A stretch of DNA of 9,452 bases from Nitrospira sp. UBA2083 (GCA_002331625.1 DCZN01000128.1:70910-80361); one strand, 5' to 3'. Counted from the stretch's first letter, positions 1 through 7,656 are shown. Program-made: numbers and translations. Notes: a model not told the origin generated them from the sequence alone.

Positions 1-357
1 ACAAATAAACAATTGCGACCCAGCACTGTCCGGATCGTTCGCGCGAGCCATTGAGACGATCCCCCGCTTATGCGGCTTGCTGTTGAACTCAGCCTTCACT
101 TTATACCCAGGTCCACCCATTCCATGCGACGAGCGATCGGCGTTCTTGCTATTTGGATCTCCTCCCTGAATCATGAAACCAGGAATGACGCGGTGAAATG
201 TCGTCCCATTGTAAAATCCTTCCTTGGAAAGCTTGATAAAGTTCGTTACGTGACCAGGCGCGACATCCGAAAAGAACTTGAGCACAATCTCCCCCATCGG
301 CTGTCCCTTGCTGGTCACCGCAATCGTCGCCCGCACCTTCTCACCTACCTCAGCCAT
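1..357 (-). CDS. Cyclophilin-type peptidyl-prolyl cis-trans isomerase (3' end missing)
   Basis: This frame starts at ATG 357 and runs open through base 1, giving 119 residues without a stop, so the C-terminus lies outside the window. The protein is a cyclophilin, which catalyses cis-trans isomerisation of X-Pro bonds. The diagnostic block is FHRVIPGFMIQGGD at residues 54-67. R56, F61, M62 and Q64 match the catalytic and substrate-binding positions of the family, and GSQLFIC at 113-119 is the second conserved block. No signal peptide is visible (MAEVGEKVRATIAV), so the product is probably cytoplasmic. An AAAGGA ribosome site lies 8 bases before the start. The gene begins 28 bases after the beta-propeller gene and is the last visible member of the leftward gene row. 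Family assignment is near certain; the exact gene name is not. Confidence 0.95.
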   Translation of the reverse strand, partial: MAEVGEKVRATIAVTSKGQPMGEIVLKFFSDVAPGHVTNFIKLSKEGFYNGTTFHRVIPGFMIQGGDPNSKNADRSSHGMGGPGYKVKAEFNSKPHKRGIVSMARANDPDSAGSQLFIC

Positions 358-385
358 TCGATGTATCCTTTCTTTAAGTATTCTG

Positions 386-1483
386 TCACTCTCGAAAAAG
401 AAACGGGGGTGGTGCCACCCCGACCTCAAGCCCTTGATTGATGGCAACCCACGAAATCCCATCGTCACTACGGAACACCCCAGAGCTCGTCCCTGCAAAG
501 AGTCCGGTCTCCTCGGATCCGATCAACACCTGGACGGCCAGGTTTGTGAGCCCTTTATTCACTGGAATCCATTGCTTGCCTTTATCCACCGTCCTAAAAA
601 TTCCGTTTCCCGTCGCCACCACCATGGCGCGTTCGCTCGACACAATACCTCGGATGGAATCATTGGGCAACGCCCGACTGATCGGTCGCCACGTAAGTCC
701 CCCGTCAAGGCTCCGGAATACTCCACCGTCGAACGTCCCCGCTACGATACTCTGATCATGATCAATGAGCAGCACGCGAATGAAGTTTTCGATCATCCCC
801 TCATGATCGTTCAGGCCATGATGCATCCGCACCCACCCCGATGAGCGAGGGCTGAACCGAAACACGCCTTTCCCGGAGGTTCCCGCAAACAACGTCCCGT
901 CCGCTGAACGCGCCAGGGCATGGACGAGAATATCATCCAACCCTGTCGTTACTGGAACCCAATGGCCGTCGGAGTGGCGCAGGCGATAGACACCATCGCC
1001 GGTTCCTGCCAGGAGCTCTTGGTCTATCGCCATCAAGGCTTTCACCTCTAACCGCTTGAGCCCGACATTGATCGGATGCCAAGAATTGCCGTCATCGCGC
1101 GAACGAAACACCCCCCCACGAAACGTGCCGGCGTACACGGTACCGTCCTTGGCGGAGGCCAGACTCAAAATAAACGGATCGGTGACTCCACTGCCTGCTC
1201 GAACCCACGTGACACCTCGATCCACGCTGCGGAAAATTCCATGTCCAAACGATCCGGCATAGATCACACCATGTCCATCCATGACGAGCGCCTGTACGCT
1301 GGCGGCAGATGGTTCAAATGGACCAGACGTTGCGGAGGCCTCTTCCAGATGGAGGGGTCTCCAAGATGATGAATCGGGAAATTGACGATGCTCACCCCCT
1401 GCAAGACATAGACCGCTACCCCACACGAGCATGGTAGTGGTGAGGACGCACATCCACCGGGCCCTGACAATCCGACTACTCAT
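386..1483 (-). CDS. Exported seven-bladed beta-propeller protein with Asp-box repeats (Ycf48/BNR-like)
   Basis: The 365-residue protein begins with a hydrophobic Sec-type signal peptide (about residues 11-28, likely cleavage after CLA). It lacks a twin arginine and a convincing lipobox. The rest is seven imperfect repeats starting near residues 73, 116, 156, 198, 246, 287 and 328, each close to 'lFAGT-GGVFRS-D-G-sW-p-n-GL'. Seven units fit a closed seven-bladed propeller. Asp-box signatures (S/T-x-D-x-G-x-x-W) are clear at 86-93, 128-135, 258-265 and 298-305, shortened at 339-345, and degraded in blades 3 and 4. Such proteins resemble Ycf48, sialidase or Vps10-type propellers; substrate or partner cannot be read from sequence. 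The start ATG overlaps the tatC stop (ATGA), with GAGG five bases upstream, implying translational coupling. Function: unknown, probably periplasmic protein binding. Confidence 0.85.
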   Translation of the reverse strand: MSSRIVRARWMCVLTTTMLVWGSGLCLAGGEHRQFPDSSSWRPLHLEEASATSGPFEPSAASVQALVMDGHGVIYAGSFGHGIFRSVDRGVTWVRAGSGVTDPFILSLASAKDGTVYAGTFRGGVFRSRDDGNSWHPINVGLKRLEVKALMAIDQELLAGTGDGVYRLRHSDGHWVPVTTGLDDILVHALARSADGTLFAGTSGKGVFRFSPRSSGWVRMHHGLNDHEGMIENFIRVLLIDHDQSIVAGTFDGGVFRSLDGGLTWRPISRALPNDSIRGIVSSERAMVVATGNGIFRTVDKGKQWIPVNKGLTNLAVQVLIGSEETGLFAGTSSGVFRSDDGISWVAINQGLEVGVAPPPFLFRE

Positions 1484-2256
1484 CGCATCCTCGTTCCCGC
1501 TGTATTGATCGGCAAGTCCGGGTCAAGCGGCAAATCAACCTGATTGTGGTCTTGGTTTCGCCCAAACAGGCGCGCACCGACAATTCCAACCTCATAGAGC
1601 GCCATTAAGGGCACCGCCATCAGCAACATCGTGAACAGCGTCGCGTCGGGCGTCACAACGGCCGAGACAATGAGACATAACAGGATGGCATGCTTGCGGT
1701 ACTGGGAGAATGTGCGTGCAGAGGTCATTCCCGTCATAGCCGCAAGAGTCATGGCCAACGGCAACTCGAACGCACACCCAAAGATCATCAGGAACTTGAC
1801 ATTGAAATCAATGTAGGTTCCCACACTGAGTTGTGGGGTAATATCACGATCGAGCCCGAAACTGACGAACCAATCGATCACGAGCGGTAGGATCACCACA
1901 TTGCAAAACACCAATCCCAGCGCGAACAGTCCCCCAGCTACCATAAACAGCGGGATGGCCCACCGTTGCTCTCTCGGCAACAACGCAGGCTCGATGAACT
2001 TCCAGCACTGGTAGAAAATGACAGGGAGACTCAGGATCACAGCCGCCAACAACGACACCTTAATCGAAGCAAACAGTGCCTCCGTCGGTCCATAAAATGC
2101 CAGCTGATTGGGAAACGGGCGATTCAGCCAGGCCACCATCTGGGATGAAAACGAGAAGGTCACTACCAGGGAACCGACGATCGTCGCCCCAATGATGAGC
2201 AATCGTCGCTTGACGGCTTGGATATGGACGGCAAGCGGATGAACAACCTGTTCCAT
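1480..2256 (-). CDS. tatC: Sec-independent protein translocase TatC
   Basis: This 258-residue polytopic membrane protein has the length and layout of TatC, the Tat-pathway subunit that recognises twin-arginine signal peptides of folded cargo. Hydrophobic segments lie around 20-36, 64-84, 101-128, 152-175, 187-203 and 206-224, consistent with six helices. The cytoplasmic-loop block YQCWKFIEPALLPREQ (82-97) carries F87 and E96, equivalent to E. coli F94 and E103 of the signal-peptide site. E164 (AFELP) and D204 (VTPDAT) match E. coli E170 and the conserved TPPD region, and LYE follows at 220-222. The N-terminal HLxELRxR motif reads HIQAVKRR (11-18), with Ala at the usual Glu position. No tatA or tatB is in the window. 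The gene lies 43 bases after the YdcH-like gene, its own ribosome site is weak, and it overlaps the next gene by four bases. Confidence 0.95.
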   Translation of the reverse strand: MEQVVHPLAVHIQAVKRRLLIIGATIVGSLVVTFSFSSQMVAWLNRPFPNQLAFYGPTEALFASIKVSLLAAVILSLPVIFYQCWKFIEPALLPREQRWAIPLFMVAGGLFALGLVFCNVVILPLVIDWFVSFGLDRDITPQLSVGTYIDFNVKFLMIFGCAFELPLAMTLAAMTGMTSARTFSQYRKHAILLCLIVSAVVTPDATLFTMLLMAVPLMALYEVGIVGARLFGRNQDHNQVDLPLDPDLPINTAGTRMR

Positions 2257-2299
2257 AAAGGCAGCCAGTGATCTTTCCGTCTACGGTCGACCGGCTCTT

Positions 2300-2539
2300 C
2301 TATCGCGCCGGTTCCAATCGTTGCTCCCGAAACAGGCGAATGAACTCGGCGAGCTTGTCTTTCTTGGCCAATTTCTCTTTTTGGATCCGCTTTTTTTCGA
2401 TCTCTTCGGCAGGTGTAAGGACATGACGCCTCTGCAGCTCATTGAGTTCAAGGTCCAGGCGATGGTGCGATTCTTCCAGTGCTCGAAATTCCGTATTGGT
2501 GTGGCGAAGCTGTTCGACGATGGCATCTTCCGTCAACAT
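2300..2539 (-). CDS. YdcH/DUF465 family small coiled-coil protein
   Basis: This is a 79-residue, highly charged helical protein. The central stretch from about residue 18 to 68 (ALEESHHRLDLELNELQRR, then TPAEEIEKKRIQKEKLAKKD) has the pattern of the YdcH/DUF465 family: a His-rich helix, a short turn, then a Lys/Glu helix ending in KKDKLAEFIR. No cysteine, signal peptide or membrane segment is present, so it is cytosolic. The molecular function of the family is not established. An excellent ribosome site (AGGAGGTG, 2544-2551) fixes the ATG at 2539. The gene starts 14 bases after rimI. The overlapping frame at 2281-2526 has no such support and was set aside. Confidence 0.88.
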   Translation of the reverse strand: MLTEDAIVEQLRHTNTEFRALEESHHRLDLELNELQRRHVLTPAEEIEKKRIQKEKLAKKDKLAEFIRLFREQRLEPAR

Positions 2540-2553
2540 ACGACACCTCCTGG

Positions 2554-3117
2554 TTAGAGTGAGTCTGGCAATATCGATTCACCTCCTGAGCGGCGCACAC
2601 GTTCTGTCTGCCGGGTACCCGGACACACGAGAGGATTCAGTTCCATCAAGAGCGCGTCTTCGCTGGGATTGGTGTAATAGTGTGGGCGTCTGCCGACCTG
2701 GATAAAGCCCATATGTGTGTACAGAAACCGTGCGGGTTCATTCGAAGCCCTGACTTCAAGTACCGCCCGGGTGGCGGATTGCTCCATTCCGAGACGGCAT
2801 GCCTCAGTGACGAGTGCTCGCCCGATCCCTTGCCTACGCATCGACGTGCGCACCGCCAGATTCATGAGTCGCAGTTCTTCAAAGACAATCCAAAAGCAAT
2901 GATACCCAAGAATAGTCGATTCGGCTCGCACGGTCGACCGCTCATGAGACATCGCGACAAGAAAATGTGCGAACGGATTGCCCGTCAACTCGGCTTCGAG
3001 CATTTTGCGCGTCCAGGGGGACGAGAAGCAAGACTCTTCTACTGCATGAATTTCAGACAACAATTCCGCTGTTGCCGGAAGAATCCGTACTTCAGAAAGG
3101 GCTCTGCCGCTGCTCAT
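2554..3117 (-). CDS. rimI: Ribosomal-protein-alanine N-acetyltransferase RimI
   Basis: A 187-residue GNAT-fold acetyltransferase. In E. coli RimI acetylates the N-terminal alanine of ribosomal protein S18 using acetyl-CoA. The acetyl-CoA pyrophosphate loop is RRQGIGRA at 94-101. The LEVRASN block at 120-126 supplies E121, and FLYTHMGF supplies Y133; these match the catalytic E103 and Y115 of E. coli RimI with the same 12-residue spacing. The C-terminal RRPHYYTNPSEDALLM (143-158) is also typical. The protein is about 40 residues longer than E. coli RimI, through a short N-terminal extension and a polar C-terminal tail beyond residue 162. The ATG overlaps the tsaB stop by four bases (ATGA), a pairing seen in many bacteria. 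A related GNAT acting on another N-terminus is possible, but the tsaB neighbour supports RimI. Confidence 0.92.
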   Translation of the reverse strand: MSSGRALSEVRILPATAELLSEIHAVEESCFSSPWTRKMLEAELTGNPFAHFLVAMSHERSTVRAESTILGYHCFWIVFEELRLMNLAVRTSMRRQGIGRALVTEACRLGMEQSATRAVLEVRASNEPARFLYTHMGFIQVGRRPHYYTNPSEDALLMELNPLVCPGTRQTERVRRSGGESILPDSL

Positions 3118-3905
3118 AGCATCTGCCCCTTTGACCGCCTGCGACCTCGCGCCAATCGCTCAGCCATTTTTCTCTCGACCCGCTTTTGACGTCGCACCAC
3201 GGGTGACACGCCTCCCGACCGTTCATACTGGATTTCCGCCTCAGCTCGCTGGACATACAAGGGCGCGACCACATCTCCGGCGACCTCTCCCCGTTGCAGC
3301 TGAGCCATCCCGATGCGAGCAACGGAGCAAGCCGAGGGTTTGAAGAGATGTTCCGATCCAACCGTCACCAGACCTGACGTTGTGAGAGGATCTCGAATTG
3401 CCGAGTCCATCGTCAGCCATCCCGCCCCAAACACGAACGTGGGCTCACCAAGACTCTGGGTAAAGGTTCGCGGAGCGCCAACCTGTTCATTCAGCACACG
3501 TTCTAAGCGCCCGTCTCCTCCTCGACGAAAGATCGCCCAATACACTTCTCCCCGACGACTGATCAGGAGCGGACAGACCGACATCGTGGTTATATTCGCA
3601 TTCCCGGCCATCGCTTCCAATGTTGGAACGAGGGTGAGAGGAAGACCGGTCGCGGCCCGAAGTCCAAGACAAGTCGCAATCCCCACTCGAAGACCGGTAA
3701 ACGAGCCAGGCCCCACTGAACACGCAAGACCGCTCAGATCATGAAGCTGTAACCCGCACTGAGCAAGCACGTGATCAATGGCCGGTAGAAGCAAGGCGCC
3801 ATGAGCACCGTCTGCCTCCTGCTCATGCTGAGCCAGCAGGCGATCATCGTCGAGAAGTGCCACACTCTGCCAGGCTGTCGCCGTTTCAACCGCGAGGATT
3901 TTCAT
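3114..3905 (-). CDS. tsaB: tRNA t6A biosynthesis protein TsaB (YeaZ)
   Basis: A 263-residue ASKHA-fold protein. TsaB is the scaffold partner of TsaD in the complex that makes N6-threonylcarbamoyl-adenosine at position 37 of ANN-decoding tRNAs. The N-terminus MKILAVETATAWQSVAL is the family's first beta-hairpin, and the signature GPGSFTGLR sits at 65-73, followed by VGIATCLGLRAATGLPL. Family members are about 220-240 residues, so this one carries a basic C-terminal tail (VERKMAERLARGRRRSKG) of unknown use. The start lies six bases after the lipoprotein stop, and the stop overlaps the rimI start. Neither tsaD nor tsaE is in the window. Confidence 0.95.
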   Translation of the reverse strand: MKILAVETATAWQSVALLDDDRLLAQHEQEADGAHGALLLPAIDHVLAQCGLQLHDLSGLACSVGPGSFTGLRVGIATCLGLRAATGLPLTLVPTLEAMAGNANITTMSVCPLLISRRGEVYWAIFRRGGDGRLERVLNEQVGAPRTFTQSLGEPTFVFGAGWLTMDSAIRDPLTTSGLVTVGSEHLFKPSACSVARIGMAQLQRGEVAGDVVAPLYVQRAEAEIQYERSGGVSPVVRRQKRVERKMAERLARGRRRSKGQML

Positions 3906-3911
3906 TGCTGC

Positions 3912-4745
3912 TTATGAAATCTGCCCCAAATCTTCCGCGCGAATCGTCTGGTTATGATGCAGTTCATGGAAGATGACCTGCACGACTCCCGGCCCCCGTC
4001 CATCCTCTAGAGAAATCTTGAACGGGCGGAGCAACCGACTATCAGGGTCGATCATAGTCTGCACCTCGGCAGGCCCCGATTCATCGAGTGGTCGAAAATC
4101 ATCATAGTGAATCGTCGCCTCCACATCCCCGCCTGGTCCCAGTCGGTCTTCTTGCACCACCAGCAGTCGACGATCAAACCACAGCCGCCGGATCAACGAA
4201 CGAACAGCCTGGTCTCCCGTACTGGCCGCCCCATACACCTCAAGACGATATCGCGCGCGCTCCTCCACTAACTTCACGGTTTCATCCTTCGCAACCGAGC
4301 TTGCCCCCAATACCCCTCCGACGGCCCACGCACTCAGCTGAGTGAAGCGGGCCAATTTCCCTAAGTCCTTCAGGTCGGATTGGCGACCGGTATAGACTTT
4401 CCCTTCCAGCGGCAGACGGAGCTTATACCACTCATCGGCTTGAACAAATTCAAAGAGCTCCCCCCCGATCGGTGTGAAGCCCCTCAGTCTCAAGGCATTC
4501 GGCCGGCGATAGTGAACCGTGCCCTCAACTCGAGAGAGAATCGGAATGAGCCCGCCTCGTACCTTGGCAGTAAACAATCCTTTCATTGAATGGACGGCTG
4601 CGTCACGCTGGCGCAACAGGGTAAGAAGTTCATCAGCCGTGACTCGCCTGAGCGCTGGCTCCTCCTGTGGAGCGAGAACCGTACAACCCACCAACAGAGC
4701 AAGGGCACAGGCCCCGGCAAGAATGAGCTGGAGCGGACGCTTCAT
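3912..4745 (-). CDS. Putative outer-membrane lipoprotein, LolA/LolB-fold-like
   Basis: From ATG 4745 the protein has 277 residues and opens with MKRPLQLILAGACALALLVG followed by Cys21: a classic lipoprotein signal with lipobox LVGC. Thr at +2 does not signal inner-membrane retention, so outer-membrane placement is likely. The mature part begins with a helix (RVTADELLTLLRQRDAAVHSMKG), then alternating strands such as GTVHYRRPNALRLRGF and a 'FEFVQADEWYKLRLP' stretch. This pattern resembles LolA/LolB or DUF4292-type lipid-binding half-barrels. That fold is inferred from pattern only, and the specific role is unknown. Other starts are possible (GTG 4778, ATG 4769). ATG 4745 gives the most normal signal peptide, although no start has a good ribosome site. 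The gene lies between radA and tsaB with short gaps. Confidence 0.75.
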   Translation of the reverse strand: MKRPLQLILAGACALALLVGCTVLAPQEEPALRRVTADELLTLLRQRDAAVHSMKGLFTAKVRGGLIPILSRVEGTVHYRRPNALRLRGFTPIGGELFEFVQADEWYKLRLPLEGKVYTGRQSDLKDLGKLARFTQLSAWAVGGVLGASSVAKDETVKLVEERARYRLEVYGAASTGDQAVRSLIRRLWFDRRLLVVQEDRLGPGGDVEATIHYDDFRPLDESGPAEVQTMIDPDSRLLRPFKISLEDGRGPGVVQVIFHELHHNQTIRAEDLGQIS

Positions 4746-4781
4746 CACGATGCGCGTTGAGCCATCCATCACATCCACACA

Positions 4782-6143
4782 CTACGCCAAGACAACGCCG
4801 AGCGCTTCTCTGACTTCTTGAATGCCGATCAACTCCATCCCCTCGATAGGGTCCAGCTTCATCAGATTTCGCTCGGGCAACAGACAGCGTGTAAACCCCA
4901 TTTTTGCCGCTTCACGGATGCGCGCTTCGACCTGGCTCACCGCACGCACCTCTCCGCCTAAACCGACCTCGCCCAACATCAACAATCTCGGTTCAACAGG
5001 AACATCCCGTAAGCTTGACGCAACGGCCGCGACAATACCCACATCAATCGCCGGCTCGTCGATATGCATTCCACCCACCACATTCACGTACACATCCTGT
5101 CCGGAAAGATGCATGCCCAACCGCTTTTCCATCACAGCAAGCAACAGGGACACCCGATTTAGTTCCACCCCATTCGCCATCCGCTTCGGCATCGCATAGC
5201 TGGTCGAGGACACAAGCGCCTGCAGCTCGACCAGAATCGGCCTCGTCCCCTCTAGACTCGACACCACGACCGACCCGGTACTTCGCTGTGGGCGCTCGGC
5301 CAAGAATAACTCTGACGGGTTACTCACCTCTTCAAGTCCCGTATCCTTCATCTCGAACACACCGATCTCATTGGTCGACCCAAAACGATTCTTCACGGCC
5401 CGGAGAATGCGGTAGCTATGCCCTTTATCACCTTCAAAGTACAGGACCGTATCGACAATATGTTCCAACAACCGCGGCCCGGCGATCGCCCCTTCCTTCG
5501 TGACATGGCCGATAATGAAGACCGGTACGCCGGTCCGTTTGGCAAACCACATCAGTTGCCCGGCGACCTCCTGTACCTGGCTGATACTACCCGGAGCAGA
5601 CGTGATCTGTTCCGTATACACAGTCTGGATTGAATCGACGACCACAGCTGCCGGCTGAACCTCCTGAATCGCCTTCAACATCTGTTCAAGGGACGTTTCC
5701 GCCAAAATCAATAAATGCGGATGTTCAATACCCAACCGTTGCCCACGCATTTTGATCTGGCGGGGAGATTCTTCCCCTGAGACGTAGAGGACCGGTGCAT
5801 CATTACTGGACAACCGTGGTAGCGCTTGCAACAACAGCGTCGTTTTCCCAATTCCAGGATCTCCGCCGATTAAGACGACCGCGCCAGGAATCACGCCACC
5901 CCCCAGGACTCGGTCGAATTCACCGATGTGGGTCAACCGCCGGTCCTCACCCACCACTTCGATCTCGGCGATGGGAGTGGCCTTGGCCTGAGCCGTTTTC
6001 ATTGCCACCGGTCTACCCTTTCCCGTGGCCGGCTGCCGCTCTTCTTTCATCGTATTCCAGCCGCCGCAATCCGGGCAGCGACCGAGCCACCGTGGCGACT
6101 GATGGCCACAGGCTTGGCACGAAAAACTGATCTTGGCTTTCAC
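4782..6143 (-). CDS. radA: DNA repair protein RadA (Sms)
   Basis: A full-length 453-residue RadA, a RecA-related hexameric helicase that promotes branch migration during homologous recombination. The domains are in the expected order. An N-terminal zinc finger has C9, C12, C23 and C26 (CQACGH / CPDCGGW). The ATPase has Walker A GGDPGIGKT at 93-101 and Walker B VVVDS at 167-171. The RadA-specific KNRFG motif is at 251-255. A C-terminal Lon-protease-like domain follows from about 285 (VVGGMHIDEPAIDVGIVAA). The start is GTG at 6143, with GAGG six bases upstream. It is the first gene of the leftward row; no strong promoter could be named in the 160 bases between it and the divergent HD-GYP gene. 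Confidence 0.97.
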   Translation of the reverse strand: MKAKISFSCQACGHQSPRWLGRCPDCGGWNTMKEERQPATGKGRPVAMKTAQAKATPIAEIEVVGEDRRLTHIGEFDRVLGGGVIPGAVVLIGGDPGIGKTTLLLQALPRLSSNDAPVLYVSGEESPRQIKMRGQRLGIEHPHLLILAETSLEQMLKAIQEVQPAAVVVDSIQTVYTEQITSAPGSISQVQEVAGQLMWFAKRTGVPVFIIGHVTKEGAIAGPRLLEHIVDTVLYFEGDKGHSYRILRAVKNRFGSTNEIGVFEMKDTGLEEVSNPSELFLAERPQRSTGSVVVSSLEGTRPILVELQALVSSTSYAMPKRMANGVELNRVSLLLAVMEKRLGMHLSGQDVYVNVVGGMHIDEPAIDVGIVAAVASSLRDVPVEPRLLMLGEVGLGGEVRAVSQVEARIREAAKMGFTRCLLPERNLMKLDPIEGMELIGIQEVREALGVVLA

Positions 6144-6245
6144 ATCCGACCTCGTGAGAGAGAACTAAAATCTATCTTAATGGATGCCGGAAGGGAATAA
6201 AAGCATCAGGACCAGAACGCTCACTACAAGCGCCTGATTGAGCCT

Positions 6246-6272
6246 TAAGGTTTTTGGGGTGTCACCCGATAT
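6246..6272 (+). promoter_or_regulatory. Sigma-28 (FliA)-type promoter before HD-GYP gene 1
   Basis: TAAGGTTT (6246-6253), 11 bases, then CCCGATAT (6265-6272). The enterobacterial FliA consensus is TAAAGTTT-N11-GCCGATAA, so the match is 7/8 and 6/8 with exact spacing. The predicted transcript would start near 6279, leaving about 30 bases before the start codon. The same arrangement recurs before the second copy. The match to the motif is seen directly; use by a sigma-28 factor is inferred. Confidence 0.6.
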
Positions 6273-6309
6273 TGATCGGAGGAGTACCTGACCCCATCGA
6301 CTCATGGCC

Positions 6310-7530
6310 ATGAAAAAGCGGATCGGCATCGACGAATTACGGACCGGCATGCAGGTCGAACAACTCGATCGGTCCTGGCTGAGCACGCCATTTTTTCGTC
6401 ATAAGATGACGATCACCTCAACACAACAAATCGCCCAGTTGAAGGCCAGTGGGGTACAGACACTGATCGTCCGCGTCGAGGCAGAGACCATTCAAGAAGT
6501 GCCGCCTCGGGAACCGGAACGTGCCGATGAGCCTGACGCACCGAGCGTGGAACCGGCAGCATCAGGACAAACGATTGTCCCGTTCGAGGAGGAGTTACCG
6601 GCTGCCAGGCAGGTATACCAGGCCGCCAAATCCGTGATTCAAGAGGCCATGAACGACACACGGCTTGGGCGCGCCATCAATGTCGAGGCCGTAACAACGG
6701 TCATCGCGGAGATGACCGAAAGCGTCTTTCGGAATCCGGACGCCTTATCCAGCCTATCGCGACTCAAGCGATTCGATGAATATACCTTCTACCATTCCGT
6801 GAATACCGCACTGCTGGCAATGTCCTTGGGACGAAGCCTCGGATTCGATCGCTCGATGATCCATCTAGCTGGAGTGGGCACGCTTCTCCATGACATCGGC
6901 AAGACAAAGATCCCGCTCGAAGTCCTGAACAAACCCGGTCGATTTGAAGCCCATGAGATGGAAATCATGAAACAGCATGTACTCAGGGGCGTCGAGGTCC
7001 TCACCAACACGACCGGCTTGGGACATTCGTATATCCAACCGGCGCTTGAGCACCACGAGCGAGTCAACGGTGCCGGATATCCGCATCAGCGCGCTCATCA
7101 AGACATCAGCCAGGTCGGCCTGATCACGGCGGTCGTCGATATCTATGACGCGATGACGAGTGATCGCTGTTATCACAAGGGGCGGCCTGCCCATGAAATC
7201 CTCCAATTGCTCTATCGACTCTCGCTCGACGGCCATCTCGATCCAATGGTAGTCCAACAATTTATTAAGGTCGTCGGCATCTATCCCGTCGGCTCCATCG
7301 TGGAGTTGAATACCGGTGAGACAGGCATCGTCAAACAGATCAACCATGGTGCACCGCTGGCTCCAGTGGTGCTTCTCGTGAAGAGCGCAGGGAACACCTT
7401 GCTTGCTCAACCCAAAGAACATGACCTCTCCCAGCCGGATAGGACGCCGGTTCGCACCGTCAAAGCCGTCTTGCATCCCCAACAAACAGGTCTCGATCCT
7501 GTCACGTACCTGGACAAGAAAGCCGCATAA
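6310..7530 (+). CDS. HD-GYP domain cyclic-di-GMP phosphodiesterase with DUF3391 N-terminus, copy 1
   Basis: From ATG 6310 the protein has 406 residues; ATG 6304 is an equal option adding two. An in-frame TGA at 6289 rules out a longer form. Residues 1-55 are a DUF3391-type domain (IDELRTGMQVEQLDRSWLSTPF), followed by a variable linker to about 92 and the HD-GYP domain at about 140-330. Metal and catalytic positions are intact: H162, H194-D195, K198, H223, H248-H249 and D277, with GYP at 256-258. Such enzymes hydrolyse cyclic-di-GMP, lowering it and usually favouring motility. N253 replaces the Asp common in HHExxDGxGYP. A C-terminal beta-rich segment (VGSIVELNTGETGIV) follows. No transmembrane or receiver domain is present, so it is cytoplasmic. 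No Shine-Dalgarno is at normal distance; GGAGGAG at 6278-6284 is too far. A sigma-28-like promoter precedes it. Confidence 0.93.
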   Translation: MKKRIGIDELRTGMQVEQLDRSWLSTPFFRHKMTITSTQQIAQLKASGVQTLIVRVEAETIQEVPPREPERADEPDAPSVEPAASGQTIVPFEEELPAARQVYQAAKSVIQEAMNDTRLGRAINVEAVTTVIAEMTESVFRNPDALSSLSRLKRFDEYTFYHSVNTALLAMSLGRSLGFDRSMIHLAGVGTLLHDIGKTKIPLEVLNKPGRFEAHEMEIMKQHVLRGVEVLTNTTGLGHSYIQPALEHHERVNGAGYPHQRAHQDISQVGLITAVVDIYDAMTSDRCYHKGRPAHEILQLLYRLSLDGHLDPMVVQQFIKVVGIYPVGSIVELNTGETGIVKQINHGAPLAPVVLLVKSAGNTLLAQPKEHDLSQPDRTPVRTVKAVLHPQQTGLDPVTYLDKKAA

Positions 7531-7592
7531 CTATCACATCCGCCTCCCCTCTCTCTTTCCAAACCCACCATCAACTAAGAGGGCATGAGCCT

Positions 7593-7619
7593 TAAGAATT
7601 ATCGAACGCCGTCCGATAT
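7593..7619 (+). promoter_or_regulatory. Sigma-28 (FliA)-type promoter before HD-GYP gene 2
   Basis: TAAGAATT (7593-7600), 11 bases, then TCCGATAT (7612-7619). This matches TAAAGTTT-N11-GCCGATAA at 5/8 and 6/8 with exact spacing. It lies 37 bases before ATG 7657, exactly the distance seen at copy 1. The upstream half is weaker than in copy 1. It is supported mainly by the parallel with copy 1, and it would let the second gene be transcribed independently. Confidence 0.5.
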
Positions 7620-7656
7620 TGATTCCGGGACCATCCGACTCAACCAACTACCCGCC

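Noticed and set aside
278..844. Long plus-strand open frame opposite the propeller gene (188 codons)
   Set aside because: It is antisense to a well-supported repeat protein and to the cyclophilin, has no family pattern, and reflects the high GC content.
2291..2311. Hairpin CCGGC/GCCGG overlapping the end of the YdcH-like gene as a terminator
   Set aside because: The stem is only five bases with an 11-base loop and no T-run follows on the minus strand; tatC continues directly after it.
6278..6284. GGAGGAG as the ribosome site of HD-GYP gene 1
   Set aside because: It is 19 bases from ATG 6304 and 25 from ATG 6310, with an in-frame stop in between; the predicted transcript start also falls inside it.
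6238..6291. A short leader reading frame (TTG start, 17 codons, stop TGA 6289) before HD-GYP gene 1, parallel to the N-terminal extension of gene 2
   Set aside because: Similarity between the copies is concentrated at DNA level in two boxes with no synonymous changes, and the residues between are unrelated. A promoter explains this better than a leader peptide or a decayed N-terminus.
6865..7485. Minus-strand open frame of 206 codons within HD-GYP gene 1
   Set aside because: It lies wholly opposite conserved HD-GYP coding sequence, and a similar partial shadow appears opposite copy 2; no ribosome site or recognisable motif.
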